From the NCBI GenBank assembly GCA_964445985.1, contig CAYUMU010000051.1:1-50225 (forward strand): 50,225 bases of DNA. The letters run 5' to 3'. The notes beneath the pieces were generated by a model. It had not been told where the DNA came from and did no database searches. It worked only from the letters and a program-made list of their open reading frames with translations. The stretch comes from CAYUMU01 sp964445985 (lineage in GTDB: Bacteria; Planctomycetota; Planctomycetia; Pirellulales; S012-138). Position numbers and translations under genes: made by a program. Position 1 is the stretch's first letter, and every line of letters begins with the position of its first letter. Below, one piece after another: positions 32,681 through 40,954 of the stretch.

Positions 32681-33724
32681 ATGAAACGCTGGCCCTCGTT
32701 CCTGATGCTGGCCCTGCTGCTGGGCTCGGTCGCCATTTCCCAGGCTTTCGTCGCCCAAGACCGCCCCGTGGGCGGCCCGGCCATGACCGCCTCGGCCGAA
32801 AAGTTCATCGCCAGCCTCACTGCCGAGCAAAAGCCCGTGGTGCTGCTTGATTACGACCACGCCAGCCGCCTCGACTTCCACTTCATTCCCAAGAACGAAC
32901 GCAAGGGTTTGCAACTCCGCGACATGACCGACGGCCAGCGACAACTGGCCCGCAACTTGCTGGCAAGTTGCCTCAGCCAGGTGGGCTTTGAAAAGGCCAC
33001 CACGATTATGGACCTGGAGAAGATTCTGCAGAAGCTCGAAGGGGAATCGGCCCGCTTCAAACGGGATTACCTCCGCTACTACGTCACCATCTTCGGCACG
33101 CCGGGCGAAGGCAAATGGGGTCTCAGCATCGAAGGCCATCACCTTTCGCTCAACTTTGTGGTCGACGGCGACAAGCTCGTGGCCCACACGCCGGCCTTCT
33201 TCGGCGCCAACCCGGCCGTGGTGAAGGCCAATTACGGGGTGGGTCCGGCCAAAGATACCCGCGTGCTGGGCCAGGAAGAGCTGCTGGGCTTTGAACTGTT
33301 GGCCTCGCTCGATGCCAAGCAGCGCAAGGTCGCCGTGCTCGCCGCCGAAGCTCCCGCAGACATTCGTGGCCCGGCCGACCAACAGCCCCCGCAGGGCAAG
33401 CCCGAGGGCATCGCCGCCCAGGATCTCACCAGCGAGCAGCGCGAAACGCTGCAAAAGCTGATCGAGGTTTACGCCCACAACATGCCGGCCCAAACGGCCA
33501 ACCAGGAACTGAAAAAGATCGAAGCAGCCGGCTTCGAGAAGATTCATTTCGCCTGGGCCGGCGCCGACAAGCCGGGCATCGGCCACTACTACCGCGTGCA
33601 AGGCCCGACGTTCTTGATCGAGTTTGTCAACGTGCAGCCCGACGCGGCCGGCAACGTGGCGAACCATATCCACAGCATATGGCGCAATCCGGCCGGCGAC
33701 TTTGCGGTGCCGATCAACAAGTAG
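32681..33724 (+). CDS. Secreted DUF3500 protein
   Basis: The 347-residue protein has a signal peptide (MKRWPSFLMLALLLGSVAIS, cleavage near SQA-FV). It matches the DUF3500 pattern: AEKFIASLTAEQK, DRVxF-like HFIPKNERKGLQLRDMT, DYLRYYVTIFGTPGEGKWG, EGHHLSLNFVVDG and the end HYYRVQGPTFLIEFVN with HIHSIWRN. Function is unknown; conserved His/Glu near GHHLSLNF and HIH suggest metal binding or hydrolysis, but this is inference. ATG 32681 follows CGGAG. It lies 42 bases after the YhaM-like gene, so co-transcription is possible. Confidence 0.88.
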   Translation: MKRWPSFLMLALLLGSVAISQAFVAQDRPVGGPAMTASAEKFIASLTAEQKPVVLLDYDHASRLDFHFIPKNERKGLQLRDMTDGQRQLARNLLASCLSQVGFEKATTIMDLEKILQKLEGESARFKRDYLRYYVTIFGTPGEGKWGLSIEGHHLSLNFVVDGDKLVAHTPAFFGANPAVVKANYGVGPAKDTRVLGQEELLGFELLASLDAKQRKVAVLAAEAPADIRGPADQQPPQGKPEGIAAQDLTSEQRETLQKLIEVYAHNMPAQTANQELKKIEAAGFEKIHFAWAGADKPGIGHYYRVQGPTFLIEFVNVQPDAAGNVANHIHSIWRNPAGDFAVPINK

Positions 33725-33895
33725 ACCCGTGCGCGCCGTTGAACAACTTATGAGATGGGTGGTTGAGGTCAGGCTGTCGCCAAATGACCCTTCGCTACCC
33801 GTCAATCGTCGCGGACAGCCTGCCCCCCAGAATCGTCGAGAGTAAGAACAACCAGGCTTTGTCTGAAATAGCAGCCTGAGAAAATCGGGCTGGCA

Positions 33896-34825
33896 TTACC
33901 GCAAATCTGGGGGTAGCGAGATGGGCCGTTGGGGAGGGGGCGGTGGCAAGAGCCCGTTGACCGAGGGCCGCGTCGAAGGCCCCTTGGCCGCCGAGCCGGG
34001 AAAGAGCTTTGCTTCCAGGGCCAGGTCGGCGCTGCCTGGTTGTTCATCCCTGAGGATCTCGTTTCCCGCGATGACGAACACGGTGTCTTCGATCACCGTG
34101 CGGACTTCATTCGTGCGCTTGTCGGTCAGTTGATGGCTGTAGCGAACGCGAACGGTTTTCCCGCCAGGCCGCGGCGCTCCCGGCAAGATATCCATCATCA
34201 CCGCCTGTTGGCGATATTTGCGGAGGAACTCCTGCACGACTTTTTTCTCGGCGGATTGATCCCGTTGCACCCGCGACGCGCCGGCTTCGGCCCAGGGCTC
34301 CGCGGTTACCGGTTGAACCAGCATCGACTGGAAGCTCCACCACAGCAAAGCCAGCAGCATGAGCAACAGCGCGCAGCGGCCATGGAACACCCGCCGCTGG
34401 AACTGTTCGGAGCGATCCTTGCTCCGCCCATACACGATCAATGACAGAAAATAGTCGTTGAGGTACTCGCGATAAATATCGCGCAGATAAACATCGCCGC
34501 GATTGCGCGACGGGCGTGGGGGAGCGGCTTTGGCCGGAACAGCGGTTGTGACCGCGGCCGGCTCCTCTGGGTCCGCGGCTTGCGGCGCGCCTCGCGATCG
34601 CTCGGTTTTCCGCAATTCGCGGCTGGTGAGATACTCGGCCACCGCCTGGCGGGTGGTGGTAAAGTGACGCCTCGCGCTTTGCCGCAACTCACCGCGACGC
34701 ATCAGATCACGAACGCCGCCCACCTGGGTAACATTGGGCCTGGTGGTGCGAAAAATGAGCGCCGCTGCCTGCTCGGCCGAAATGGGCTCTTCGTGATTGC
34801 CAGAGGTAAAGAGTTCGGATCCCAC
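33896..34825 (-). CDS. Single-pass membrane hypothetical protein
   Basis: The 309-residue protein has a cytoplasmic N-terminal part of about 160 residues, rich in Arg and Ala-Pro (VPAKAAPPRPSRNR). One membrane segment (RCALLLMLLALLWWSFQSML) follows. The external part is a small beta-rich domain (KTVRVRYSHQLTDKRTNEVR, TVIEDTVFVIAGNE) with a proline-rich end. The segment MRRGELRQSARRHFTTTRQAVAEYL resembles a short DNA- or protein-binding helix pair, but no known domain is recognised. The start is a GTG at 34825 preceded by AGGA. Its C-terminus faces the end of the DUF3500 gene. Confidence 0.65.
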   Translation of the reverse strand: MGSELFTSGNHEEPISAEQAAALIFRTTRPNVTQVGGVRDLMRRGELRQSARRHFTTTRQAVAEYLTSRELRKTERSRGAPQAADPEEPAAVTTAVPAKAAPPRPSRNRGDVYLRDIYREYLNDYFLSLIVYGRSKDRSEQFQRRVFHGRCALLLMLLALLWWSFQSMLVQPVTAEPWAEAGASRVQRDQSAEKKVVQEFLRKYRQQAVMMDILPGAPRPGGKTVRVRYSHQLTDKRTNEVRTVIEDTVFVIAGNEILRDEQPGSADLALEAKLFPGSAAKGPSTRPSVNGLLPPPPPQRPISLPPDLR

Positions 34826-34911
34826 GGGCTAGTCATTCCTGCGAGTTAAATCCTTAAAACCTCCCATTCGCTTCATGGCTGGCTACCTGTGCGATCAATC
34901 GGGGGGAACAT

Positions 34912-34953
34912 AAAACCGCTCGGCCCAAAGGGAGATGCACTTTGGACCGAGCG
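34912..34953 (-). terminator. Rho-independent terminator of the DUF1559 gene
   Basis: On the minus strand, cgctcggtccaaag pairs with ctttgggccgagcg (one mismatch) around a 9-base loop, followed by gtttta. It begins 32 bases after the DUF1559 stop codon, in the right direction. Confidence 0.75.
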
Positions 34954-34984
34954 TTCAACTGTCATCCTTGGCGATTTGCCAGGA

Positions 34985-35950
34985 TCACGGCGTGTCCGGA
35001 AGAATCAATGCCCCTTCCGAGATGACTTCGCGGCCCGACCGGGTGGCCGTGGCGGCGTGCACATCGGGATTGATCGAATCGTTGACGAAGCGAACCGAGG
35101 CGTCGCACATGGCGAAGTTGACCCCATTGGGATGCTCACTGCGGAACGCGCTGGTCGTGCCAGTCGCGTGGTCGTTGAAGGGGTGGAAGGTAGTCCCCCA
35201 GCTGTAACCGAAGTAGCCGTAAGCCCAGACCGAACCCATGGAGGTCGAGGGAACGCCGGCCGGCATGAAGTCGGTCTCGCCGATCAAGTAGGTCAACGTG
35301 GTGCCGTCGTTAATGTCGGCCAGAGTCGTCACGCGGCGGTTCGGCGAAACAACCGGCGGGCTGGCCGCGGGATCGTCGGCCGGGTAGTTCTTCACCGGGA
35401 CGATGGCCCCATTGAACTTGGGCTCGGTCCCTCCGTAGTGAAAGGCAGATGCCTGGGGCGTGCCAGCGCAAAAGATGTAGCTAGCCGGTCCGCGGTTGTC
35501 GGCCAACGGCGCCGTAGGCATGCTCATGCTGGGGCACTTGAAGGTGGGGATCACCGCTTGCGTGAGCAAGAGGTTGTGATAGCCATCGCCATCGTTGTCC
35601 ACCGTGCTGTTGCGGGGCAACGTGGCATCCCAGCGGCTGGCCACGGCGTCGCCTTCCAGGTAGGGAAGCAGCAGAATGTGACCGGTATGCCAGGCGCCGG
35701 TGTGCGCGCTGGTGTACTCGCCCTTCCGGTAGTCCACCACCGCGTAGGGAAACTCGTTGTGAGTCTCGTGGTAGTTGAGCGTGGCGAGCCCCATCTGCCG
35801 AATGTTGTTTTTGCACGACGAATTGCGCGCCGCCTCGCGGGCGTATTGCACTGCGGGCAGCAGCAGCGCGATCAGAATGCCGATGATGGCGATGACCACC
35901 AACAGCTCCACAAGGGTAAAACCTGACCGACTAGATCTTGGCGAAATCAT
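34985..35950 (-). CDS. DUF1559 prepilin-like protein
   Basis: The 321-residue protein starts with a type IV pilin/pseudopilin-like signal (SGFTLVELLVVIAIIGILIA, cleavage after Gly, Glu at +5). A DUF1559 (SBP_bac_10) domain follows. It has CKNNIRQMGLATLNYHETHNEFP, the typical NDGTTLTYLIGE segment, and the C-terminal H-X9-DG-like region (FRSEHPNGVNFAMCDASVRFV). Such proteins are greatly expanded in planctomycetes and are exported and assembled by a type II/IV pilus-like machinery; their function is unclear. ATG 35950 has GGAG eight bases upstream. A terminator follows and a palindromic operator candidate lies 106 bases upstream. Confidence 0.95.
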   Translation of the reverse strand: MISPRSSRSGFTLVELLVVIAIIGILIALLLPAVQYAREAARNSSCKNNIRQMGLATLNYHETHNEFPYAVVDYRKGEYTSAHTGAWHTGHILLLPYLEGDAVASRWDATLPRNSTVDNDGDGYHNLLLTQAVIPTFKCPSMSMPTAPLADNRGPASYIFCAGTPQASAFHYGGTEPKFNGAIVPVKNYPADDPAASPPVVSPNRRVTTLADINDGTTLTYLIGETDFMPAGVPSTSMGSVWAYGYFGYSWGTTFHPFNDHATGTTSAFRSEHPNGVNFAMCDASVRFVNDSINPDVHAATATRSGREVISEGALILPDTP

Positions 35951-36510
35951 CCTAAGAACTCCAGCTATAAGGGGGGACCGAGTGGTGGCGGGCAAACACC
36001 GCCCGCCGGTGTGAAGAGGGGGCGGGCTGACTCGGTAGAGCTAGCTGGCGAATTGTTGATATTGAGTCTCAATGTCAACGCGATTATAGGCGTTTGAAAA
36101 TAGCCGTCAAGCAATAAGTCAGGAATCGTCGGAAGACATTATCGGAATGGAGTTTGCAGAATGAGATATCGAGGGGCCAGACGGTAAGCAGCATTGTTTT
36201 GTGCCAGAAGGCGAGGCCACACACGAGGGAATTCTTCGTTCCCGCACGAGCAATTTAAGTTGCAACGGCTCGGAAGCACGCCATGCGACCCCTGCGTTAT
36301 TCCATTAACGTTACCTTGGACGGGTGCTGCGATCATCGTGCGGGTGTCGTGGACGAGAGGACGAATGGCCTTGCGGGTTGGATCCCGGCGGATGGGCATG
36401 TGGCGGCCGTGGCGGCTCGTTTGCGAATTCACCTTGCTTCCCCGGGGGGAGCGGCACTATAAGGTCGCGGCGGTTAGGGCTCGGGATTGCTTTGTTCGCG
36501 AGGGAATGGG
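35951..36510. other. Divergent intergenic region
   Basis: These 560 bases separate the DUF1559 gene from the alkaline-phosphatase-like gene. The first 170 bases are AT-richer and hold the palindrome at 36056-36078. The rest is GC-rich and shows no supported gene. Confidence 0.45.
36056..36078. promoter_or_regulatory. Fur-like palindromic operator candidate
   Basis: The arms ttgatattgag and ctcaatgtcaa form a 23-base palindrome with a single central base and one mismatch. Its AT-rich dyad with ATTGAGTCTCAAT at the centre resembles Fur-family binding sites. A ttgaca (rc of 36073-36078) overlaps it on the minus strand, as a repressor site over a -35 would. It lies upstream of the DUF1559 gene. 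Confidence 0.45.
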
Positions 36511-37917
36511 ATGACGCGCATCATCTTTTTTGAGTTGAACGAAGTTCCCCGCAGGATTGTCGAGGAATTCTGCGACTGGCGCCCGCACTCGCACCTGGCT
36601 CGTCATCTGCGTGGGGCGGAGCGGTACGATACGCATGCGGTGGACGCGGGGCATCTGTCGCCTTGGGTTACCTGGCCCACGGTCCACCGGGGCGTGGACA
36701 ACACCCGTCATGGCATCGCCGATTTTGGGCAGCCGCTCGAAGAGGTGAACGCCTGCTACCCGACGCTCTGGTCGATGATTGCCGACGCCGGAGCCGAGGT
36801 GGGCGTGTTCGGATCGCTTCACTCGGAACTGGCCCCACTCAACCGGCAGCCGGCGTTTTACGTGCCAGACACGTTTGCCGCCGGCAGCGAGTGTTTCCCC
36901 AAGCAGCTTTCGGCCTTTCAGGAGTTCAACCTGCGGATGACCCGTCGCTCGGCCCGCAACGTGGCTGGCGGGCTCGACTGGCAATCGGCCCGGCGGTTTT
37001 TGCAGGCCGCGCCAGGGCTGGGGTTACGACTGGACACGGCGGTGCGAATCGGGGCACAACTGGTGGCCGAACGTGCGCGGCCATGGCGGCGCGCGCGGCG
37101 GCGGACCTGCCAGGTGCTGGTGGCGTTTGACCTGTTCATGCGTCAATTGCGCAAGACGAAGCCCACGTTTGCCACGTTCTTTACCAACCATGTCGCCTCG
37201 TCGATGCACCGCTATTGGGCTGCGCGGTTTCCCGGTGAGTACGACGAGATGGGTTACGACGAACGCTGGCGAGCGACCTATCGCCACGAGATCGACTACA
37301 CCATGCAGGCCTTTGACCGCATGCTCGGCCAACTGCTGAAGTTCATCGGCCGAGAAACCAGCTACCAGCTGTGGGTGGTGACCAGCATGGGGCAGGCGGC
37401 CACCACGGCCGTGCCTTGCCGAACCGAGTTGAACATTGTCGATATCCAGCGGTTCATGGCCGTGTTGGGCCTCACCCCGGGCGATTGGGAGCAGCGGTCT
37501 GGCATGTGGCCCGACACCTGCCTGCGGATCACTCCGGCCCACGTGGAGTCATTCAACCACCAGCTGCGGGGCTTGCGGATTGATCATCGCCCGCTCGACG
37601 TGAAGACCACCGAAGACGGATTCGTGCGAATCCGTTGCGGGCAGGCGAATGTCGCCCTGGAAACGCTGGCGGTGGAACTCGCCAATGGCGAGCGCGTGCA
37701 ACCACAAACGCTAGGGCTCGATACCGTCAAGATCGACGATGCTTCGTCGCCTACCGCTTACCATATCCCCGAGGGGGTGCTGCTGAAGTTCTCCGCCGAA
37801 CGGCGGATGGGGATCGAGCACGCCACGCCCATGCCAACCACGGGCATCGCCGCCGATGTGCTTCGCACGCTCAAGATCAGCTTGCCTGCCCACCTTCAAA
37901 CCCGCCGCTCCGCTTAG
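36511..37917 (+). CDS. Alkaline-phosphatase-superfamily-like protein, possibly without catalytic metals
   Basis: The 468-residue protein starts MTRIIFFELNEVP and has LSPWVTWPTVHRGVDNTRHGI, laid out like the N-terminal strand and nucleophile Thr/Ser segment of phosphodiesterase/sulfatase-type alkaline phosphatases. Further on are GAEVGVFGSLHS, FATFFTNHVASSMHRYW and YQLWVVTSMGQAA. In active members the first strand ends in a metal-binding Asp and the late segment reads SDHG; here they are E-L-N and SMGQ. Metal binding may therefore be lost or changed. No signal peptide is present. ATG 36511 follows AGGGA. The family assignment is inference from pattern; the neighbours give no further clue. Confidence 0.65.
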   Translation: MTRIIFFELNEVPRRIVEEFCDWRPHSHLARHLRGAERYDTHAVDAGHLSPWVTWPTVHRGVDNTRHGIADFGQPLEEVNACYPTLWSMIADAGAEVGVFGSLHSELAPLNRQPAFYVPDTFAAGSECFPKQLSAFQEFNLRMTRRSARNVAGGLDWQSARRFLQAAPGLGLRLDTAVRIGAQLVAERARPWRRARRRTCQVLVAFDLFMRQLRKTKPTFATFFTNHVASSMHRYWAARFPGEYDEMGYDERWRATYRHEIDYTMQAFDRMLGQLLKFIGRETSYQLWVVTSMGQAATTAVPCRTELNIVDIQRFMAVLGLTPGDWEQRSGMWPDTCLRITPAHVESFNHQLRGLRIDHRPLDVKTTEDGFVRIRCGQANVALETLAVELANGERVQPQTLGLDTVKIDDASSPTAYHIPEGVLLKFSAERRMGIEHATPMPTTGIAADVLRTLKISLPAHLQTRRSA

Positions 37918-37953
37918 AGCCCCACCGGGGGCGGTCGCCGCCTGTACGAGCCC

Positions 37954-38193
37954 TCACCTGCGCCGATTTGGTTTCCGATCTTGGGACAAGAACCTCGCCG
38001 CCCGCTGGGCCGCGTTGGCAATGCTCGTGTCTTCTGAGGCGCATTGGCAGGCCACGAAGTTGATATATTCGGGCGGCGGGGCAATGCCGAAGTTGTAGCC
38101 GGATTCTAGCTTATTAAAAAAGACGGGCATGCCAGCGATAAACTCACGGCGCAGTTCTGGCGACACGGACGTCATGAATTCGACTGCCCGCAT
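37954..38193 (-). CDS. Small hypothetical protein
   Basis: A 79-residue frame (MRAVEFMTSVSPELRREF, then AGMPVFFNKLESGYNFG, PPPEYINFVACQC and a basic end) reads like real protein, with balanced composition unlike shadow frames. AGGTGG lies ten bases before the ATG. I do not recognise it and it may be the remnant of a longer gene. It lies between the AP-like gene and a double-hairpin repeat. Confidence 0.4.
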   Translation of the reverse strand: MRAVEFMTSVSPELRREFIAGMPVFFNKLESGYNFGIAPPPEYINFVACQCASEDTSIANAAQRAARFLSQDRKPNRRR

Positions 38194-38238
38194 CTTACGC
38201 CACCTGTAGGTCCTGATCCTCATCGCTGTACAGGACTA

Positions 38239-38325
38239 CCGGCGGTGTCGCTTCGCTCAACCGCCGACTACGGGCTGCAAACCCCTTCGGGGTAAATACG
38301 AACAAGTTCGACTGTTCTCATTCAG
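38239..38325. repeat. Dispersed double-hairpin repeat, copy 2
   Basis: This is the second copy of the 86-174 element in the same orientation. Hairpin one (ccggcggt with accgccga) has one end mismatch, hairpin two is around accccttcggggt, and the tail again ends ctcattcag. The linker between the second hairpin and the tail has diverged. It lies just upstream of the small frame at 37954-38193. Confidence 0.75.
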
Positions 38326-38397
38326 TTCAACGCGCTCTCGCATGCTTACGCCGCTAACAACCGGCCACTAGCAGCCATCCCCACTCTCTAGCCCCCC

Positions 38398-39399
38398 CTA
38401 AAACCAATTCGCCTTATCGGCCACGTTGATCAGGGGTTCGCCGGCGGCGAAGTTTTTTACGTTGGTTAGCAGCACTTCCAGATGGCGTTCGGCGATGCGG
38501 GGCGAGGCGGCCGCTACGTGAGGGGTGAGGATGACGTTTTCCATGGCCCACAGTGGATGGTCGGCAGGGAGCGGTTCGGTTTCGAAGACGTCGAGGGCGG
38601 CGCCGGCGATGCGGCCGGTGGCCAGGGCTGCCGTGAGTTCGTCGAGCTTGACGATGGCGCCCCGGCCGATGTTGATGAGGTAGCCTTCGGGCTTCATTTG
38701 GCGGAATTGCTCGGCCCCGAACATGCCGGCGGTTTGCGGCGTATGCGGGGCCGCGATCGCCACGAAGTCGCTTTCGCTCAGCAGGCGGGGGAGCTTGTCG
38801 AGTGTCCAGACGGCTTGGACGCCTTCGGGGGGCGTTTTCGGCGCCACATCGACGCCGAGCACGCGCATGCCGAACGCCGTTCCCCGGCGGGCGATCTCGG
38901 CGCCGATGGCGCCGAAGCCGACCACGCCCAGCGTGGTGTCGGCCAGGTGCAGGTGGGCTCGATCCATGGCGGAGACCACGCCGGGCCCTGAGATGAAGTC
39001 GCTCCGGGCCGCTTCGCCTCCGCAGGGAGCCCAGCGGCGGTCGCGTTGGTTTTGCAGGTAGACATTCAGGCGGCGCGCGAAGCAGAGGATATAGCCCAGC
39101 ACGTGATCGGCAATCACATCGGAGAACAGGCCGCGCATGTTGGTGAGCGTGGCGGGGTGGTCGACCAGTTCGGGGAATACGTAATGTTCGAGGCTGGCCG
39201 TGGGCGTTTGCACCCAGCGCAGTTTTTTGGCCACCTTGAGCAGGGCCGGCGTGAGCTTGCCGAAGAAGGCGTCGGCCGTGATGATGGCCTCGGCGGCTTC
39301 GGCTTCGCTGGCCGCGTTCACCACGACCATGTTGCCTGCGGCAGCTTGGATGCGAGCTCGGCGAGCCTCGTCGACGGCGGGAAAGATCACCAGTTTCAC
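38398..39399 (-). CDS. D-2-hydroxyacid dehydrogenase
   Basis: The 333-residue NAD(P)-dependent enzyme has the split catalytic domain (KLVIFPAVDEARR ... KLRWVQTPTASLEHYV) and a Rossmann domain (LGVVGFGAIGAEIARRG). The catalytic triad is in INIGRGAIVKLDEL (Arg is the preceding motif's R), ALDVFETEPLPADHPLW (Glu) and VILTPHVAA (His). It interconverts a 2-hydroxy acid and a 2-keto acid; the substrate is open (glyoxylate, hydroxypyruvate or another). The start is a GTG at 39399 preceded by AAGGAG seven bases away, an excellent site; the longer frame upstream adds nothing recognisable. It is divergent from htrA with about 240 bases between. Confidence 0.92.
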   Translation of the reverse strand: MKLVIFPAVDEARRARIQAAAGNMVVVNAASEAEAAEAIITADAFFGKLTPALLKVAKKLRWVQTPTASLEHYVFPELVDHPATLTNMRGLFSDVIADHVLGYILCFARRLNVYLQNQRDRRWAPCGGEAARSDFISGPGVVSAMDRAHLHLADTTLGVVGFGAIGAEIARRGTAFGMRVLGVDVAPKTPPEGVQAVWTLDKLPRLLSESDFVAIAAPHTPQTAGMFGAEQFRQMKPEGYLINIGRGAIVKLDELTAALATGRIAGAALDVFETEPLPADHPLWAMENVILTPHVAAASPRIAERHLEVLLTNVKNFAAGEPLINVADKANWF

Positions 39400-39640
39400 C
39401 GCTTCGCTCCTTAAGTGTCCTGCGAGTCGAATCGCCCACCCGGGGGCGACAAACGCTGTCCCTGGGTGTGCGCTGGGCCGTTGGCGCGCTAAAATGGTCA
39501 CGGCCCGCAGGGCGTATTGCCTAAGGCTGCCGTGAACTTCAAGATTGTACGGCCTTCGGTGGCCGGGGCGAAGCATCGCCGCGGAGAAAACAACGTTCCT
39601 CTATCCACGATTGGTCGTTGCCGACATCAGGAGCAACATC

Positions 39641-40897
39641 GTGAAAAGAACCCTGCTCATCGGTTCGGTTTGTGCATTGCTTGGCGCCTGTGTGGCTGTG
39701 GCAGCGATGCTATTCTGGGGCACTTCGCTGTCTGACCCTTCGACTGCGACTGGCAGGGCGAATGTGGCGGATTTCGGCGCCTATGTGCAAACCACGCCGG
39801 TGCAGTCGCCGCCGGGCAGTGCGTTGGGCACAACGCTGGGCCGGCCGCCGGCCGAACCGATTCCGGCGGTCGCCCGAACCGACCAGATCAGCGCTGCGCG
39901 GCTCGAGCAGCTAACCGACGACGAACGCGCGAACGTGCTGGTGTATCACAACCTGAATCGCAGCGTGGTCAATATCAACACGCGCTCGGTCCGCGTGGAT
40001 AGTTTCTTCATGCAGGAATCGTCGTCGGAAGGGGCCGGGTCGGGCAGCGTGCTCGATAAGGCGGGCCATGTGCTGACGAACTACCATGTGATTGAAGGCG
40101 CCCGCGAAATTCAGGTGACGCTGTACGACGGCAGCACCTACGAGGCCAGCCCGGTGGGGAGCGACCCCAACAACGATATTGCCGTGCTCAAGATCGATGC
40201 GCCGCAGGACCTGCTGCACCCCATTGTTTCGGGCGATTCGCTCAACTTGCTGGTCGGTCAGAAGGTGTTTGCGATTGGCAACCCGTTTGGGTTGGAGCGC
40301 ACGCTGAGCACCGGCATTGTGAGCAGCCTGAACCGTTCGATGCGGAGCCGCAATGGCCGGACGATCAAGTCCATCATTCAGCTCGACGCCGACATCAACC
40401 CTGGCAACTCGGGTGGGCCGCTGCTCGATAGCCGCGGTCGCATGATTGGCATGACCACCGCCATTGCCAGCAACACCGGTCAAAGCGCTGGCGTGGGGTT
40501 TGCGATTCCCATCGCCACCATCAGCCGGATCGTGCCGCAGCTGATCGAAAATGGGCGGGTGATTCGCTCCGATATCGGCATCGGCAAGGTGCTGCAAACC
40601 GAAGATGGGCTGCTGATCGCGTCGGTGGTGGAAGGCGGACCTGCCGAGAAAGCCGGCCTGCAGGGCTTTCGCATGGTGCGCGAGCAGCGGCGGCAAGGGC
40701 CGTATATTTACGAGCGAACCCGCGTCGATCGCGAAGCGGCCGACCTGCTGGTGGCGATCAACAACAAACCGATCCGCAGCGTGGACGAGCTGCTTTCGCT
40801 GGTGGAAAGTTATCCGCCGGGCACGCAGGTCACGGTCACGGTGGAACGCGGCGGCAAACAGGTTGACGTTCAGGTGACCTTGGCGGAAAGCCCTTAG
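39641..40897 (+). CDS. HtrA/DegP-type serine protease with PDZ domain
   Basis: The 418-residue protein has one N-terminal membrane segment (RTLLIGSVCALLGACVAVAA), a linker of about 90 residues, a trypsin-like domain and one PDZ domain. The catalytic triad is His149 (NYHVIEGA), Asp179 (NNDIAVLKI) and Ser257 (NPGNSGGPLLD). The PDZ runs from about 315 to 415 (GLLIASVVEGGPAEKAGL ... PGTQVTVTVERGG). It degrades or guards misfolded proteins in the periplasm, like DegS/HtrA. The start is a GTG at 39641 with AGGAG at ideal distance. A 30-residue insertion (RMVREQRRQGPYIYERTRVD) lies inside the PDZ; its role is unknown. It is followed after 57 bases by nicotinamidase. Confidence 0.93.
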   Translation: MKRTLLIGSVCALLGACVAVAAMLFWGTSLSDPSTATGRANVADFGAYVQTTPVQSPPGSALGTTLGRPPAEPIPAVARTDQISAARLEQLTDDERANVLVYHNLNRSVVNINTRSVRVDSFFMQESSSEGAGSGSVLDKAGHVLTNYHVIEGAREIQVTLYDGSTYEASPVGSDPNNDIAVLKIDAPQDLLHPIVSGDSLNLLVGQKVFAIGNPFGLERTLSTGIVSSLNRSMRSRNGRTIKSIIQLDADINPGNSGGPLLDSRGRMIGMTTAIASNTGQSAGVGFAIPIATISRIVPQLIENGRVIRSDIGIGKVLQTEDGLLIASVVEGGPAEKAGLQGFRMVREQRRQGPYIYERTRVDREAADLLVAINNKPIRSVDELLSLVESYPPGTQVTVTVERGGKQVDVQVTLAESP

Positions 40898-40954
40898 TGG
40901 GATGTCGGCCGTTCGCGTGTTTCGACTTTGCTCTCCCCCAACAGGTTTTGGCGA

